Assembly (NCBI GenBank): GCA_902766545.1
Contig: CACXEC010000060.1
Coordinates: forward strand, 1-12,663
Direction: 5' to 3'
Source: an uncultured Erysipelotrichaceae bacterium
Lineage (GTDB): Bacteria > Bacillota_I > Bacilli_A > RF39 > UBA660
DNA length: 12,663 nucleotides
Positions 1-7,554 of this stretch are shown here, one piece after another (the first letter of the stretch is position 1; every line of letters begins with the position of its first letter). The notes under the pieces are model-generated. The model made no database searches, was not told the DNA's origin, and saw only the letters and a list, made by a program, of their open reading frames with translations. Made by a program: the position numbers and the translations under genes.

Positions 1-12
1 AATTACTAAAAG

Positions 13-33
13 AAAGCGTTTAAACGCTTTTTT
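13..33 (+). terminator. Rho-independent terminator of an upstream off-window gene
   Basis: A perfect 18-base palindrome at 13-30 (AAAGCGTTTAAACGCTTT) runs into a run of T at 28-33. The stem is short but contains the only GC pairs nearby. It lies just upstream of a promoter, so it most likely ends transcription of a plus-strand gene to the left of the window. The symmetry means it could also work on the minus strand, where an A-rich 5' flank gives a T-rich tail. Confidence 0.75.
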
Positions 34-35
34 AA

Positions 36-63
36 TTGCAATAATTATTATTTTTGATATAAT
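36..63 (+). promoter_or_regulatory. Sigma-A-type promoter for the membrane paralog pair
   Basis: A -35 element TTGCAA at 36-41 is followed by a 16-base spacer and a perfect -10 TATAAT at 58-63. TG at 55-56, one base before the -10, makes it an extended -10 promoter. Transcription would start near base 70, leaving a leader of only about 13 bases that carries the GAGG ribosome binding site at 71-74. Confidence 0.75.
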
Positions 64-82
64 ACAATCCGAGGCGAATTAA

Positions 83-778
83 ATGAAAAATTATACATTA
101 AAATCAAGTGAAGAAAAAGACTTTATTGTTAAATATGAAATAGATAAAAAAACAAACGAAATAATAATTACATTTGCTGATAATAAATCCATCAGAATTC
201 CAAACACTATTAAAAACCAAATAACATTATTGATGCGTATGAAAAAACAAGTAGAATATTATCGTAATTTTGAAGAAGATGCTAAAAAGGAAATAAGAAG
301 CTTAAGAATATCTCAATTAATGGAATTAATATTTGCTATATTAATAACTATTTTAGTTGCTGTATTGGGAGTTAAAGCTTTTACAATTGGATGGAAAGGA
401 TTACTTCTAACCCCATTTATTTTAACAAGTGGAATGGGCTTAGTAGGAACTAAAATAGCCTTTAATAGTGCTAGTAACGACATTGATAGAATGAAAGAAC
501 GATTACACGATTTTAAGAAAAGTATGTTTTTTTTGCATCAAGAAAAAGTATTTGCAAACGAAAGACTATTAAGACCCGATGTAGCACCTAAAACGCCTAA
601 AAAAGTCCGTAATTTGATTGAACAAGCTAAAGAAGAAGAAATAAAAGAAGATTTACCAATAATTAATTATAATAATATTGAAGAGTTTACCATGCATGAA
701 TTAAAGAAAACATATGCATTATCACTTCAAAGTCATGGACCAGTTCTAACAATGAAACCAATAAATAAGAATAAGTAG
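83..778 (+). CDS. Two-helix membrane protein of unknown function, paralog A
   Basis: I do not recognise this 231-residue protein. No signal peptide is visible. The N-terminal part (about 1-75) is charged and probably cytoplasmic. Two hydrophobic segments, about 79-98 and 104-126, are separated by only a few residues, so they form a tight hairpin. A long charged C-terminal part (about 130-231), rich in Lys and Glu, follows. By the positive-inside rule both ends probably sit in the cytoplasm. The protein aligns along its length with the next gene: a similar start (Met-Lys-x-Tyr), an Ala-Asp pair near 32-33, an (M/R)-K-K/R-Q segment near 51-56, the paired helices, a Phe-Phe with downstream Glu, Phe and Asn near 149-159, and a terminal Gly-Pro-Val-Leu at 219-222. 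The ATG at 83 has GAGG eight bases upstream and a promoter directly in front. It may partner the neighbouring paralog in a hetero-oligomer, but this is inference. Confidence 0.85.
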   Translation: MKNYTLKSSEEKDFIVKYEIDKKTNEIIITFADNKSIRIPNTIKNQITLLMRMKKQVEYYRNFEEDAKKEIRSLRISQLMELIFAILITILVAVLGVKAFTIGWKGLLLTPFILTSGMGLVGTKIAFNSASNDIDRMKERLHDFKKSMFFLHQEKVFANERLLRPDVAPKTPKKVRNLIEQAKEEEIKEDLPIINYNNIEEFTMHELKKTYALSLQSHGPVLTMKPINKNK

Positions 779-786
779 GAGAAAAT

Positions 787-1572
787 ATGAAAGATTATTG
801 TATTAATGATTTTCAAAGAAAAAGTTTTATTTTAAATTTTAGTATAGAGCCAAATAATATAATAAAAGTTTATTATGCAGATGGTACAGTTGATGAAAAA
901 CAATTTGATTTAAAAACAATAAAATGGATTTTAGCTCAAATGAGAAAACAAATTATTAATTTTGAACCTGGATATAAAAAAAATAAAGGATTAATCGCAA
1001 AGTATAAAAAACTAATTAATGTTAACAGATTTTTTTCTATAGTATATATGCTTTTAATAATTCTTTTATTATCTAGTTTCTCTATTATTAGCATTCCTCC
1101 AATGTTATTGGATGCATATCTAATTTTTTCGTCAATAAGAAGTAACAAAGTATACAAAAATATTTTAAAAAAGATAGAAATAATTAATGCTGATTATGAA
1201 AAGAATTTGTTTTTTGTGGAACATTCAGAAGAATTTAAGAATGCAGCTATTTCTTATGAGGGACTAAAACATAGTTCCTTATCAATAGAATATGCCTTAC
1301 ATAGCGCACTTAGATTAAACAAACAACTAAGCGGAGAAAAACATTCAGATAGCTGCATGAGTAGCATACTAGGATTCCAAAATGCTGAAGAAAATGCAAA
1401 TGAAATAGAAGATTTAAAGCAAATGGGGTATAAAGAAATTGCTGATATAAAGTATCCAATATTTAATGAAGGATCTATTGATAGAATTTCAAAACCGGAA
1501 CTAGAAACCTTTCAAGTCCATAACAAAAATGGAAAAGGTCCAGTTTTAGTTAAAACAATGCATATAAAATAG
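787..1572 (+). CDS. Two-helix membrane protein of unknown function, paralog B
   Basis: This is a 261-residue protein of unknown function and a diverged paralog of the preceding gene. It starts nine bases after that gene's stop codon, and its AGGAG ribosome binding site overlaps the stop, so the two are co-transcribed and translationally close. Predicted layout: a polar N-terminal domain (1-80), two adjacent hydrophobic segments (about 82-99 and 100-117, split by Pro-Pro at 104-105), and a long polar C-terminal domain. Shared with paralog A are the Met-Lys-x-Tyr start, Ala-Asp at 31-32, Gln-Met-Arg-Lys-Gln at 51-55, Phe-Phe at 142-143 with Glu, Phe and Asn downstream, and Gly-Pro-Val-Leu at 251-254, seven residues from the end. 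It is longer than A mainly because of an insertion around 160-230 that contains a single Cys (190). No clear terminator follows; the next promoter starts within ten bases. Confidence 0.85.
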   Translation: MKDYCINDFQRKSFILNFSIEPNNIIKVYYADGTVDEKQFDLKTIKWILAQMRKQIINFEPGYKKNKGLIAKYKKLINVNRFFSIVYMLLIILLLSSFSIISIPPMLLDAYLIFSSIRSNKVYKNILKKIEIINADYEKNLFFVEHSEEFKNAAISYEGLKHSSLSIEYALHSALRLNKQLSGEKHSDSCMSSILGFQNAEENANEIEDLKQMGYKEIADIKYPIFNEGSIDRISKPELETFQVHNKNGKGPVLVKTMHIK

Positions 1573-1580
1573 TTACTTAA

Positions 1581-1609
1581 TTGACAAATAAAAATAATTA
1601 AAGTAAAAT
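1581..1609 (+). promoter_or_regulatory. Promoter of the T-box-controlled hisS operon
   Basis: A perfect -35 TTGACA (1581-1586), a 17-base spacer and -10 TAAAAT (1604-1609) predict a start near 1616. It is the best -35 match in the window and drives the leader RNA and the five-gene aminoacyl-tRNA operon. The -35 lies inside an imperfect inverted repeat (1574-1582 against 1596-1605). Confidence 0.8.
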
Positions 1610-1615
1610 AATAAA

Positions 1616-1822
1616 GTAAATTACTAGAAGAAAAAAGAGTTTATATGTTTATTTAAAGAGAGGATATACCTGGTGAAAATATCTAATAAATTATAAACGG
1701 TAGACATTTCTTTGCTAAAGTAAACGTTAGTTTCGCGTTAAGAACATAAAAGAGAGCGCAAGTTAAATAAGGTGGCACCGCGGAAAGTTTTTCGTCCTTA
1801 TATAATTTGTGCTTTTATTTTT
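1616..1822 (+). promoter_or_regulatory. T-box riboswitch leader, specifier GAC (Asp)
   Basis: This leader senses uncharged tRNA and controls the hisS-aspS-gatCAB operon by antitermination. The T-box core GGTGGCACCGCGG lies at 1771-1783. Stem I can be drawn by hand. Its base helix pairs 1627-1633 with 1707-1713, followed by the specifier internal loop (1634-1638 opposite 1699-1706). A second helix pairs 1639-1645 with 1692-1698 and a third pairs 1648-1653 with 1685-1690. Above these sit the AGAGAG bulge at 1657-1662 and a terminal hairpin (1663-1667 with 1679-1683) carrying GGTG in its loop. In the specifier loop the last triplet before the conserved purine is GAC at 1703-1705, an Asp codon. 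The overlapping CAT at 1705-1707 would read His but falls partly in the helix. The T-box bulge TGGC (1773-1776) pairs with G73-CCA, fitting tRNA-Asp (G73) and not tRNA-His (C73). A small hairpin near 1722-1738 looks like stem III. Confidence 0.9.
1756..1822 (+). terminator. T-box regulated terminator hairpin
   Basis: Bases 1756-1772 pair with 1796-1812 in 16 of 17 positions, counting three G-U pairs, and the stem is followed by a T-rich tail at 1813-1822. The 5' arm ends in the first GG of the T-box, so the terminator and the antiterminator exclude each other. In the antiterminator, CGC at 1757-1759 can instead pair with GCG at 1780-1782, exposing TGGC to the acceptor end of an uncharged tRNA. 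Confidence 0.85.
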
Positions 1823-1839
1823 AAGAAAGGATGATTAAA

Positions 1840-3099
1840 ATGATTACAAAACAAAAAGGAACTTATGATATAGCCGGAGTGGAAGGTAAAAAAAGAGAAT
1901 ATGTAAATAGCATAATAAGAGGAATATGTGAAAAATATAACTATGATTATATTGAAACACCAGTCTTTGAAGCAACTGAACTATTTCATAGAGGAGTGGG
2001 AGAAACTAGTGATTTAGTTTCTAAGGAAACATATGATTTTACAGATAGAGGAGGCAGAAATATTACTTTAAGGCCTGAAGGAACTGCCGGTGTAGTACGA
2101 TATTTTATTGAAAATAAATTATATGGCAATATGACTGAACCAATTAAAGTTTTTTATAATGAAAAAATGTACCGTTATGAAAGACCACAGTCAGGTCGTA
2201 ATAGAGAATTTACTCAGTTTGGTGCTGAGTTTATAGGTTCTGATGATATATTAGCAGATTTAGATATAATCTCGCTAGCATATCAAACATATACTTTATT
2301 AGGATTAGATGTTGTAATTAAAATAAATTCTCTTGGCGATACTGAATCAAGAAATAACTATCGTAAAGCTTTAATAGAATATTTTACTCCACATATAAAT
2401 AATCTTTGTGAAGATTGCAAAGAAAGATTAAATAAAAATCCATTAAGAATATTAGATTGCAAAGTTGACGCATCATCAGATATTTTAAATAATGCTCCTA
2501 AAACAATTGATTATTTAAATAAAGAATCATTAGATAGATATAATAAACTTAAAGAATATTTAGACCTATTAGAAATACCATATGAAGAAGATCAAAAATT
2601 AGTTAGAGGATTAGATTATTATAATCATGTAGTATTTGAAATATATGCTGATATTCCAAATGTTGGACACCTAGCACTTGGTGGTGGTGGTAGATACAAT
2701 GGTCTAATTAAAGAATTAGATGGACCAGAAGTACCAGCCGTTGGATTTGCTATGGGATATGATCGCACTATGTTAGCTCTTAGTGAAGCTAATATTAACA
2801 TCCCAATAAATGATTCAATAGATGTATATATTATGTATGTATCAGATGATGAAAAAGAAACTGCTGCATATATTACCCAAAATTTAAGATTAAATGGCTT
2901 TATATGTGAAACAGATTATCTAAATAAAGGACTAAAAGGAGAGTTTAAGTCAGCTGATAGACTTAAAGCAAAATACTTAATAATTTTAAATGATAAAGAC
3001 CTAGAATCTAACGAAGTTAATGTTAAAGATAATACAACTAAAGAAGAAGAAAAAGTAAATATTAATGATTTAGTTGAGTACTTAGATATGCATTTGTAG
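1840..3099 (+). CDS. hisS: Histidine--tRNA ligase
   Basis: This cytoplasmic class II synthetase joins His to tRNA-His using ATP. The 419-residue product has the expected length. Class II motif 1 lies at about 38-60, motif 2 at about 103-131 (with Arg-Tyr-Glu-Arg-Pro and Gly-Arg-x-Arg-Glu-Phe), the HisRS signature Leu-Val-Arg-Gly-Leu-Asp-Tyr-Tyr at 254-261 (catalytic Arg256), and motif 3 at about 280-310 (Gly-Gly-Gly-Gly-Arg-Tyr). An anticodon-binding domain follows at about 325-419. I place the start at the ATG at 1840 rather than the in-frame ATG at 1831. The AAAGG ribosome binding site ends at 1830, which leaves no spacing for 1831 but nine bases for 1840. The resulting start (Met-Ile-Thr-Lys-Gln-Lys-Gly-Thr) also matches the family. 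It is the first gene of the T-box-controlled operon, and aspS follows after eight bases. Confidence 0.97.
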   Translation: MITKQKGTYDIAGVEGKKREYVNSIIRGICEKYNYDYIETPVFEATELFHRGVGETSDLVSKETYDFTDRGGRNITLRPEGTAGVVRYFIENKLYGNMTEPIKVFYNEKMYRYERPQSGRNREFTQFGAEFIGSDDILADLDIISLAYQTYTLLGLDVVIKINSLGDTESRNNYRKALIEYFTPHINNLCEDCKERLNKNPLRILDCKVDASSDILNNAPKTIDYLNKESLDRYNKLKEYLDLLEIPYEEDQKLVRGLDYYNHVVFEIYADIPNVGHLALGGGGRYNGLIKELDGPEVPAVGFAMGYDRTMLALSEANINIPINDSIDVYIMYVSDDEKETAAYITQNLRLNGFICETDYLNKGLKGEFKSADRLKAKYLIILNDKDLESNEVNVKDNTTKEEEKVNINDLVEYLDMHL

Positions 3100-3107
3100 G
3101 AGGAATA

Positions 3108-4397
3108 ATGAAAAGAATTTTAATTAATGAATTAGAGGAAAATAAAGAATCTAGAATAGCCGGTTTTGCTAATAAGATTAGAGATACAAAATATATGGTA
3201 TTTGTAATACTTAAAGATAGAAGTGGCTTTATTCAAGTATCAATAGATAAAGAAAAGAATAAAGATATATGTAATAGTTTAGAAGGTATTATAGCGGGAT
3301 CAGTTCTAGAGTTTACAGGATCTATGATTTTATCCGAATATGTAAAACAAGGTGGTAAAGAGTTTATTCCAAGCACCGTAAAAATACTATCAAGTGCAGA
3401 AGCATCACCACTTGAAGAAAATGCTAATATTGATACCAGACTTGATTACAGGTGGTTAGACTTAAGAAGTGAAAAAAACCAATTAATGTTAAATGTTCAA
3501 TCAGCTTTTGTAGAAGGAATGAGAAATCATTGCTACAAAGAAAATTTCACTGAAATACATTCTCCAAAGTTGATTAAAACTGCAAGTGAATCTGGTTCAT
3601 CTGTATTTGAAGTAAAATACTTTGACACTAAAGCATATCTTGCTCAAAGTCCACAATTCTATAAACAGATGGCAATTGCTAGTGGTCTTGAAAAAGTATT
3701 TGAAGTAGCTCCAGCTTTTAGAGCAGAAAATTCAAATACCAACAGACATACTACGGAATTTACTTCATTTGATATTGAATTTGCATATATTGATTCATAT
3801 GAAGATGTAATGAATTTTGAAGAAGACTTACTTATTGCCGGGCTAAGCAACGTTAAGGAAAAATATGGTGATAAAATTAAAGAATTATTTAACCAAGAAG
3901 TTATAATTCCTGCTAAACCATTTCCAAGAATTAAATTACAGGATTTATATAAAGAATTAGAAAAAAGATATGAATATAAAATACCTGAATTTGACGTAGG
4001 AGATATGAATGCTGAAGCTGAAAGTCTAACAGCTAGATATGCAATGGAAGAATACGGTCATGAATTTATATTTGTTACTGATTTTTCTAAAACTAAGAGA
4101 GCTTTCTACCATATGAGGGAAAATGATATACCACAAGGATTTGATTTAATTTGGCGTGGTACGGAAATTACTACTGGTGCTCAAAGAGAGCATAGATACG
4201 ACATTTTAAAGAAACAATGCGACGAAAAAGGATTAACTAAGGATGTAGAGTTTTACTTGAAATTCTTTAAATATGGTTGTCCACCACATGGCGGATTTGC
4301 CATTGGAATAGATCGCTTAACAATGTTACTTCTTGGCATACCTAGTTTAAAAGAAGAAATGTTTATATTCCGTGGACCAAATAGATTAGAACCATAA
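3108..4397 (+). CDS. aspS: Archaeal-type aspartate--tRNA ligase, probably non-discriminating (Asp/Asn)
   Basis: This class II synthetase activates Asp and loads it on tRNA-Asp, and probably also on tRNA-Asn. At 429 residues it is the short archaeal/eukaryotic-type AspRS; the usual bacterial enzyme is about 590 residues because of an inserted GAD domain, which is absent here. An N-terminal OB-fold anticodon-binding domain covers about 1-105. The catalytic core has motif 1 at about 147-161, motif 2 at about 196-224 (Phe-Arg-Ala-Glu-Asn, then Arg-His-Thr-Thr-Glu) and motif 3 at about 395-429. The Trp that marks tRNA-Asp-specific archaeal enzymes (in the Ala-Gly-Trp-Val stretch) is Phe20 here, which argues against strict discrimination; this alignment was done by eye. 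The direct link to gatCAB gives the misacylated product an immediate user. The AGGAGG ribosome binding site at 3098-3103 overlaps the hisS stop. Whether the genome has a second, bacterial-type AspRS cannot be seen here. Confidence 0.93.
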   Translation: MKRILINELEENKESRIAGFANKIRDTKYMVFVILKDRSGFIQVSIDKEKNKDICNSLEGIIAGSVLEFTGSMILSEYVKQGGKEFIPSTVKILSSAEASPLEENANIDTRLDYRWLDLRSEKNQLMLNVQSAFVEGMRNHCYKENFTEIHSPKLIKTASESGSSVFEVKYFDTKAYLAQSPQFYKQMAIASGLEKVFEVAPAFRAENSNTNRHTTEFTSFDIEFAYIDSYEDVMNFEEDLLIAGLSNVKEKYGDKIKELFNQEVIIPAKPFPRIKLQDLYKELEKRYEYKIPEFDVGDMNAEAESLTARYAMEEYGHEFIFVTDFSKTKRAFYHMRENDIPQGFDLIWRGTEITTGAQREHRYDILKKQCDEKGLTKDVEFYLKFFKYGCPPHGGFAIGIDRLTMLLLGIPSLKEEMFIFRGPNRLEP

Positions 4398-4407
4398 AGG
4401 AGGAAAA

Positions 4408-4701
4408 ATGAACTTTACTAAAGAAAATATAATTAAATATGCTGACAAACTACTCATTGGTTTATCAGATAAAGAAGCAGAAACTATTTTTGAAGAATTC
4501 TCCGTTATAGATAAAAATATAGATCAAATAAATTTAATACCAAATATTGAAAATGAAGAACCAGCTTTTATGCCATATGATTTATATGTTGCTACTTTAA
4601 GAGAAGATATTCCTGAAGAAAGCACAGATGTAGATTTAATCTTATCAAATACTAAAGATAAACTAGGAAGAGAAATAAGAGTTCCAAAGGTGGTAGAATA
4701 A
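4408..4701 (+). CDS. gatC: Asp/Glu-tRNA(Asn/Gln) amidotransferase subunit C
   Basis: GatC is the small subunit that wraps around and stabilises the GatA-GatB interface in the heterotrimeric tRNA-dependent amidotransferase. The product is 97 residues, the normal size. It has the family's helical N-terminal part, with acidic residues around 20-30, and the conserved C-terminal pattern in which an Arg-Glu-Asp near 68-70 follows a Pro-rich stretch. The start is well defined by AAGGAGGA ten bases after the aspS stop. Its last base is the first base of the gatA start codon (TAATG), so translation of the two genes is coupled. I identify it both from family resemblance and from its position directly before gatA and gatB. 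Confidence 0.93.
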   Translation: MNFTKENIIKYADKLLIGLSDKEAETIFEEFSVIDKNIDQINLIPNIENEEPAFMPYDLYVATLREDIPEESTDVDLILSNTKDKLGREIRVPKVVE

Positions 4702-6134
4702 TGATAGAAGAATTACATAATAAAATTATTAACAATGAAATAAAGTCATTAGACCTTGCTAGTGAAGCCTTAAAAAAATCACATGAAGTTCAAAAAGAGT
4801 GTAATGCATTTGTTACTATATTAGATAATTTAGAATACCAAGAAAATAAAGAATCACTTTTAGATAAAATTCCATATTCAGCTAAAGATATGTTTTCAAC
4901 TAAAAATATTCTTACTACTGGTTCATCAAATTCATTAAAAGATTATGTTCCATTCTTTGATGCGACTGTAATAAAAAAATTAAAAGAAGCAGGAGCTATA
5001 CTTACTAGTAAAAGTGCATGTGATGAATTTGGTCTAGGTTTTACAGGAACAACTTGTCATACTGGCATTGTAAAAAATCCTTATGATAAAATGCGTCAAG
5101 CAGGTGGTTCTTCTGCAGGATCTGCAGTAGCAGTATCAGCAGGAGTAGTGCCATTCTCTCTTGGGACCGACACAGGAGATTCTGTAAGAAAACCAGCCGC
5201 TTACTGCGGAATAGTAGGATTTAAACCAACATATGGCGTTATTTCAAGATATGGAGTATTTCCATTTGCTGCATCACTTGATCACGTCGCAGTATTTGCA
5301 AATTCAGTAAAAGATGCTAGCATTGTTGTTGATGCTATTAAAGGACCTGATGGTAAAGACATGACAGCATTACCAGAAATGCCAAATTTTACTCCTCAAA
5401 TTGATGGAAATGTAAATGGTAAAAAACTATTTTATATTAAAGAAATATGTAATATAGACAATTATAATAATCCTGATAAAGATATGATTGAAACTTTTAA
5501 AATATTTAATGAAACATTAGACAAATTACGCTCAATTGGAGTAGAAGTGGTTGAAGAATCAATTGATCAAAGATTATTAAATGCATTGCTACCCGCATAC
5601 CAAGTTATATCTTGTGCAGAAGCAACAAGTAATTTATCAATGTACACGGGAATTATTTATGGTCCAAGAGGAGTAGGTACAAATGTATTTGATATGTTAA
5701 AAGATTATCGTACTAAAGGATTTAGCCCATTAATAAAAAGAAGATTAGTAATAGGTAGTTATGTTTTACAAAAAGAAAATCAAGAAAGATATTATTTAAA
5801 TGCCTGTAAAGTAAGAAATCTTGTAATTAAAACATTTAATAAGTTATTTGAAAAATATGATGGTTTTATTACAATACCAAGTGGTAAAGGTGCACCATTA
5901 CTAGATGAATCAAGCGAGTTATTATCAAAATTAACTGTTTTAGAAAATCATTTATGTATAGGAAATTTTGGAGGATACCCATCTATAACAATTCCTAATG
6001 GGTATGTTAATAATCTACCTATTGGCGTAAATATAACAGGTAAAGTAATGGATGATGCTAATATATTAAATATTGCCTATGCTTTAGAGAAAGAAATTAA
6101 GTTTAACAAAAATATAGGAGGCCAAAATGAGTAA
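4701..6134 (+). CDS. gatA: Asp/Glu-tRNA(Asn/Gln) amidotransferase subunit A (amidase)
   Basis: GatA hydrolyses Gln (or Asn) to release ammonia, which is channelled to GatB for amidation of Asp-tRNA-Asn or Glu-tRNA-Gln. The protein has 477 residues, close to the usual 480-490. The amidase-signature triad is present: Lys62 (Tyr-Ser-Ala-Lys-Asp), cis-Ser137 in Gly-Gly-Ser-Ser, and nucleophile Ser161. The residue before the nucleophile is Asp160, where most GatA proteins have a second Gly (Thr-Gly-Gly-Ser); I believe the Asp form occurs in some Bacilli and Mollicutes. The downstream Gly-Phe-Lys-Pro-Thr-Tyr-Gly block is intact. The gene overlaps gatC by one base and gatB by eight bases. The operon context, with an Asp synthetase and no Glu synthetase, suggests that Asn-tRNA formation is its main job, though a role in Gln-tRNA formation cannot be excluded. 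Confidence 0.96.
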   Translation: MIEELHNKIINNEIKSLDLASEALKKSHEVQKECNAFVTILDNLEYQENKESLLDKIPYSAKDMFSTKNILTTGSSNSLKDYVPFFDATVIKKLKEAGAILTSKSACDEFGLGFTGTTCHTGIVKNPYDKMRQAGGSSAGSAVAVSAGVVPFSLGTDTGDSVRKPAAYCGIVGFKPTYGVISRYGVFPFAASLDHVAVFANSVKDASIVVDAIKGPDGKDMTALPEMPNFTPQIDGNVNGKKLFYIKEICNIDNYNNPDKDMIETFKIFNETLDKLRSIGVEVVEESIDQRLLNALLPAYQVISCAEATSNLSMYTGIIYGPRGVGTNVFDMLKDYRTKGFSPLIKRRLVIGSYVLQKENQERYYLNACKVRNLVIKTFNKLFEKYDGFITIPSGKGAPLLDESSELLSKLTVLENHLCIGNFGGYPSITIPNGYVNNLPIGVNITGKVMDDANILNIAYALEKEIKFNKNIGGQNE

Positions 6135-7554
6135 ATATCAAACTGTCATTGGATTAGAAATACATGCTTCAGTACTTACTAATAGTAAAGTATTTAGTCC
6201 AAGTAAAAACTCATTTTCTGAAATACCAAATTCTAACGTCAATGAAATAGATTTATCATTTCCAGGTATTATGCCTTCTTTAAATAAAGAAGCTGTAAGA
6301 AAGGCCTTAAAAATGAGTATGGTATTAGGATGTGTTTGCCCAGATGAATTATTATTTGACCGTAAGAACTACTATTATCCAGACCTTCCAAAAGGTTTCC
6401 AAATTACTCAAGTAACTAAACCAATTGGTATTAACGGTAAAGTAGAACTATACACAGATAATCATGAATTTACTGTTGATATACATGATATTCACCTAGA
6501 AGAAGATACAGCCTCAATGGATCACTATGACTACTACACATTAATAGATTATAATAGAGCAGGTACTCCCTTAGTCGAAATAGTAACAAATCCTTGTTTA
6601 TCATCAGGAAAAGAAGCAACATGCTTTTTAGAATTTTTAGCAAATAGTTTAAAGTATTGTGGCATTTCCGATGCCGATATGAAAAAAGGTCATATGCGAT
6701 GTGACGTAAATATTAACTTAAAAGATGAAAAAGGAAACTATATTACTCCCAAAGTAGAAATTAAAAATATAGGGTCAATCTCCTACGTAGAAGAAGCGGT
6801 TAAATATGAAGTGAATCGTCAAATTAAAGCATATGAAACAGGTTGTGAAGAATTAGTCCAAGAAACTAGAAGATATGATGAAGATACTAATACAACTATT
6901 CGTATGAGAACGAAAGTAGATAGTGTTGATTATAAATATTTTGTAGAACCAAATATTCCAAGAATTAAAATTGATAAAAATGATTTAGAAAATATTAGAA
7001 AAGAGATTCCAACTCTACCAAATGAAAGATTAAAAAGATATATTAAAGAATATAATTTAACTGAAAGTGAAGCAAGAAGTATAATTAAAGATTTTGATTT
7101 AAGTGAATATTACGAAGAGTGTATTAAACTAGAAATCAACCATAAAACTGCATATAACTGGATATCTACCAACATTATTGGCTACTTAAATAAAGAATTT
7201 TTATCAATAAAAGATATTTATCTAACACCTAAAAGACTTAAAGAGATAATAGATGCCATAAATAGTGGAGAAATATCTTCAAAACAGGGTAAAGAATTAT
7301 TTAATTATTGCTTAAATGAACAAGACGAACCAATTAACTTAATAAAAAAATACAATTTAAAACAAATGGATAATTCTAACGAGCTAGAACAAATAATAAA
7401 TAATATTTTAAATAATAACCCACAACTAATTGAAGATTATAAAAACGGAAAAACAAATCTATTTGGTTACTTTATTGGTGAAGTAATGAAACAAACTAAA
7501 GGACAAGCTAATCCGGTCATAGCTAAACAAATATTAAATGAAAAATTAAAATAG
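6127..7554 (+). CDS. gatB: Asp/Glu-tRNA(Asn/Gln) amidotransferase subunit B
   Basis: GatB is the kinase and transamidase subunit. It phosphorylates the side-chain carboxylate of Asp-tRNA-Asn (or Glu-tRNA-Gln) with ATP and replaces the phosphate with ammonia from GatA. The 475-residue product is full length. It opens with the signature Ile-Gly-Leu-Glu-Ile-His, giving the metal/ATP-site residues Glu11 and His13, and has the Phe-Asp-Arg-Lys-Asn-Tyr-Tyr-Tyr-Pro-Asp block at 77-86. The Cys-x-x-Cys zinc site of many GatB proteins is absent, and the region reads Phe-Ser-Pro-Ser instead, as I recall for Staphylococcus and lactobacilli, so this is a lineage form and not a defect. The helical tail domain related to YqeY (about 325-475), which reads the tRNA elbow, is present. 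AGGAGG at 6116-6121 lies inside gatA. The stop codon falls inside the terminator hairpin that ends the operon. Confidence 0.97.
   Translation: MSKYQTVIGLEIHASVLTNSKVFSPSKNSFSEIPNSNVNEIDLSFPGIMPSLNKEAVRKALKMSMVLGCVCPDELLFDRKNYYYPDLPKGFQITQVTKPIGINGKVELYTDNHEFTVDIHDIHLEEDTASMDHYDYYTLIDYNRAGTPLVEIVTNPCLSSGKEATCFLEFLANSLKYCGISDADMKKGHMRCDVNINLKDEKGNYITPKVEIKNIGSISYVEEAVKYEVNRQIKAYETGCEELVQETRRYDEDTNTTIRMRTKVDSVDYKYFVEPNIPRIKIDKNDLENIRKEIPTLPNERLKRYIKEYNLTESEARSIIKDFDLSEYYEECIKLEINHKTAYNWISTNIIGYLNKEFLSIKDIYLTPKRLKEIIDAINSGEISSKQGKELFNYCLNEQDEPINLIKKYNLKQMDNSNELEQIINNILNNNPQLIEDYKNGKTNLFGYFIGEVMKQTKGQANPVIAKQILNEKLK

Noticed and set aside
936..1157. Minus-strand reading frame inside paralog B
   Set aside because: It is a shadow of the plus-strand gene, without a ribosome binding site or recognisable product.
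1574..1605. Imperfect inverted repeat around the -35 of the T-box promoter as an operator or terminator
   Set aside because: It is almost pure AT with a one-base bulge and no T-run after it, so chance pairing in an AT-rich spacer is the simpler reading.
1831..1839. Upstream in-frame ATG for hisS giving a 422-residue protein
   Set aside because: The ribosome binding site ends at 1830, so there is no spacing; the ATG at 1840 has normal spacing and the family's usual N-terminus.
3659..3850. Minus-strand reading frame inside aspS
   Set aside because: It lies entirely within the conserved motif 2 region of aspS on the other strand and has no features of its own.
6190..6225. Loss of the GatB zinc-binding cysteines as a sign of a broken enzyme
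   Set aside because: The same Phe-Ser-Pro replacement is, to my recollection, normal in Staphylococcus and lactobacillus GatB; other catalytic residues are intact.
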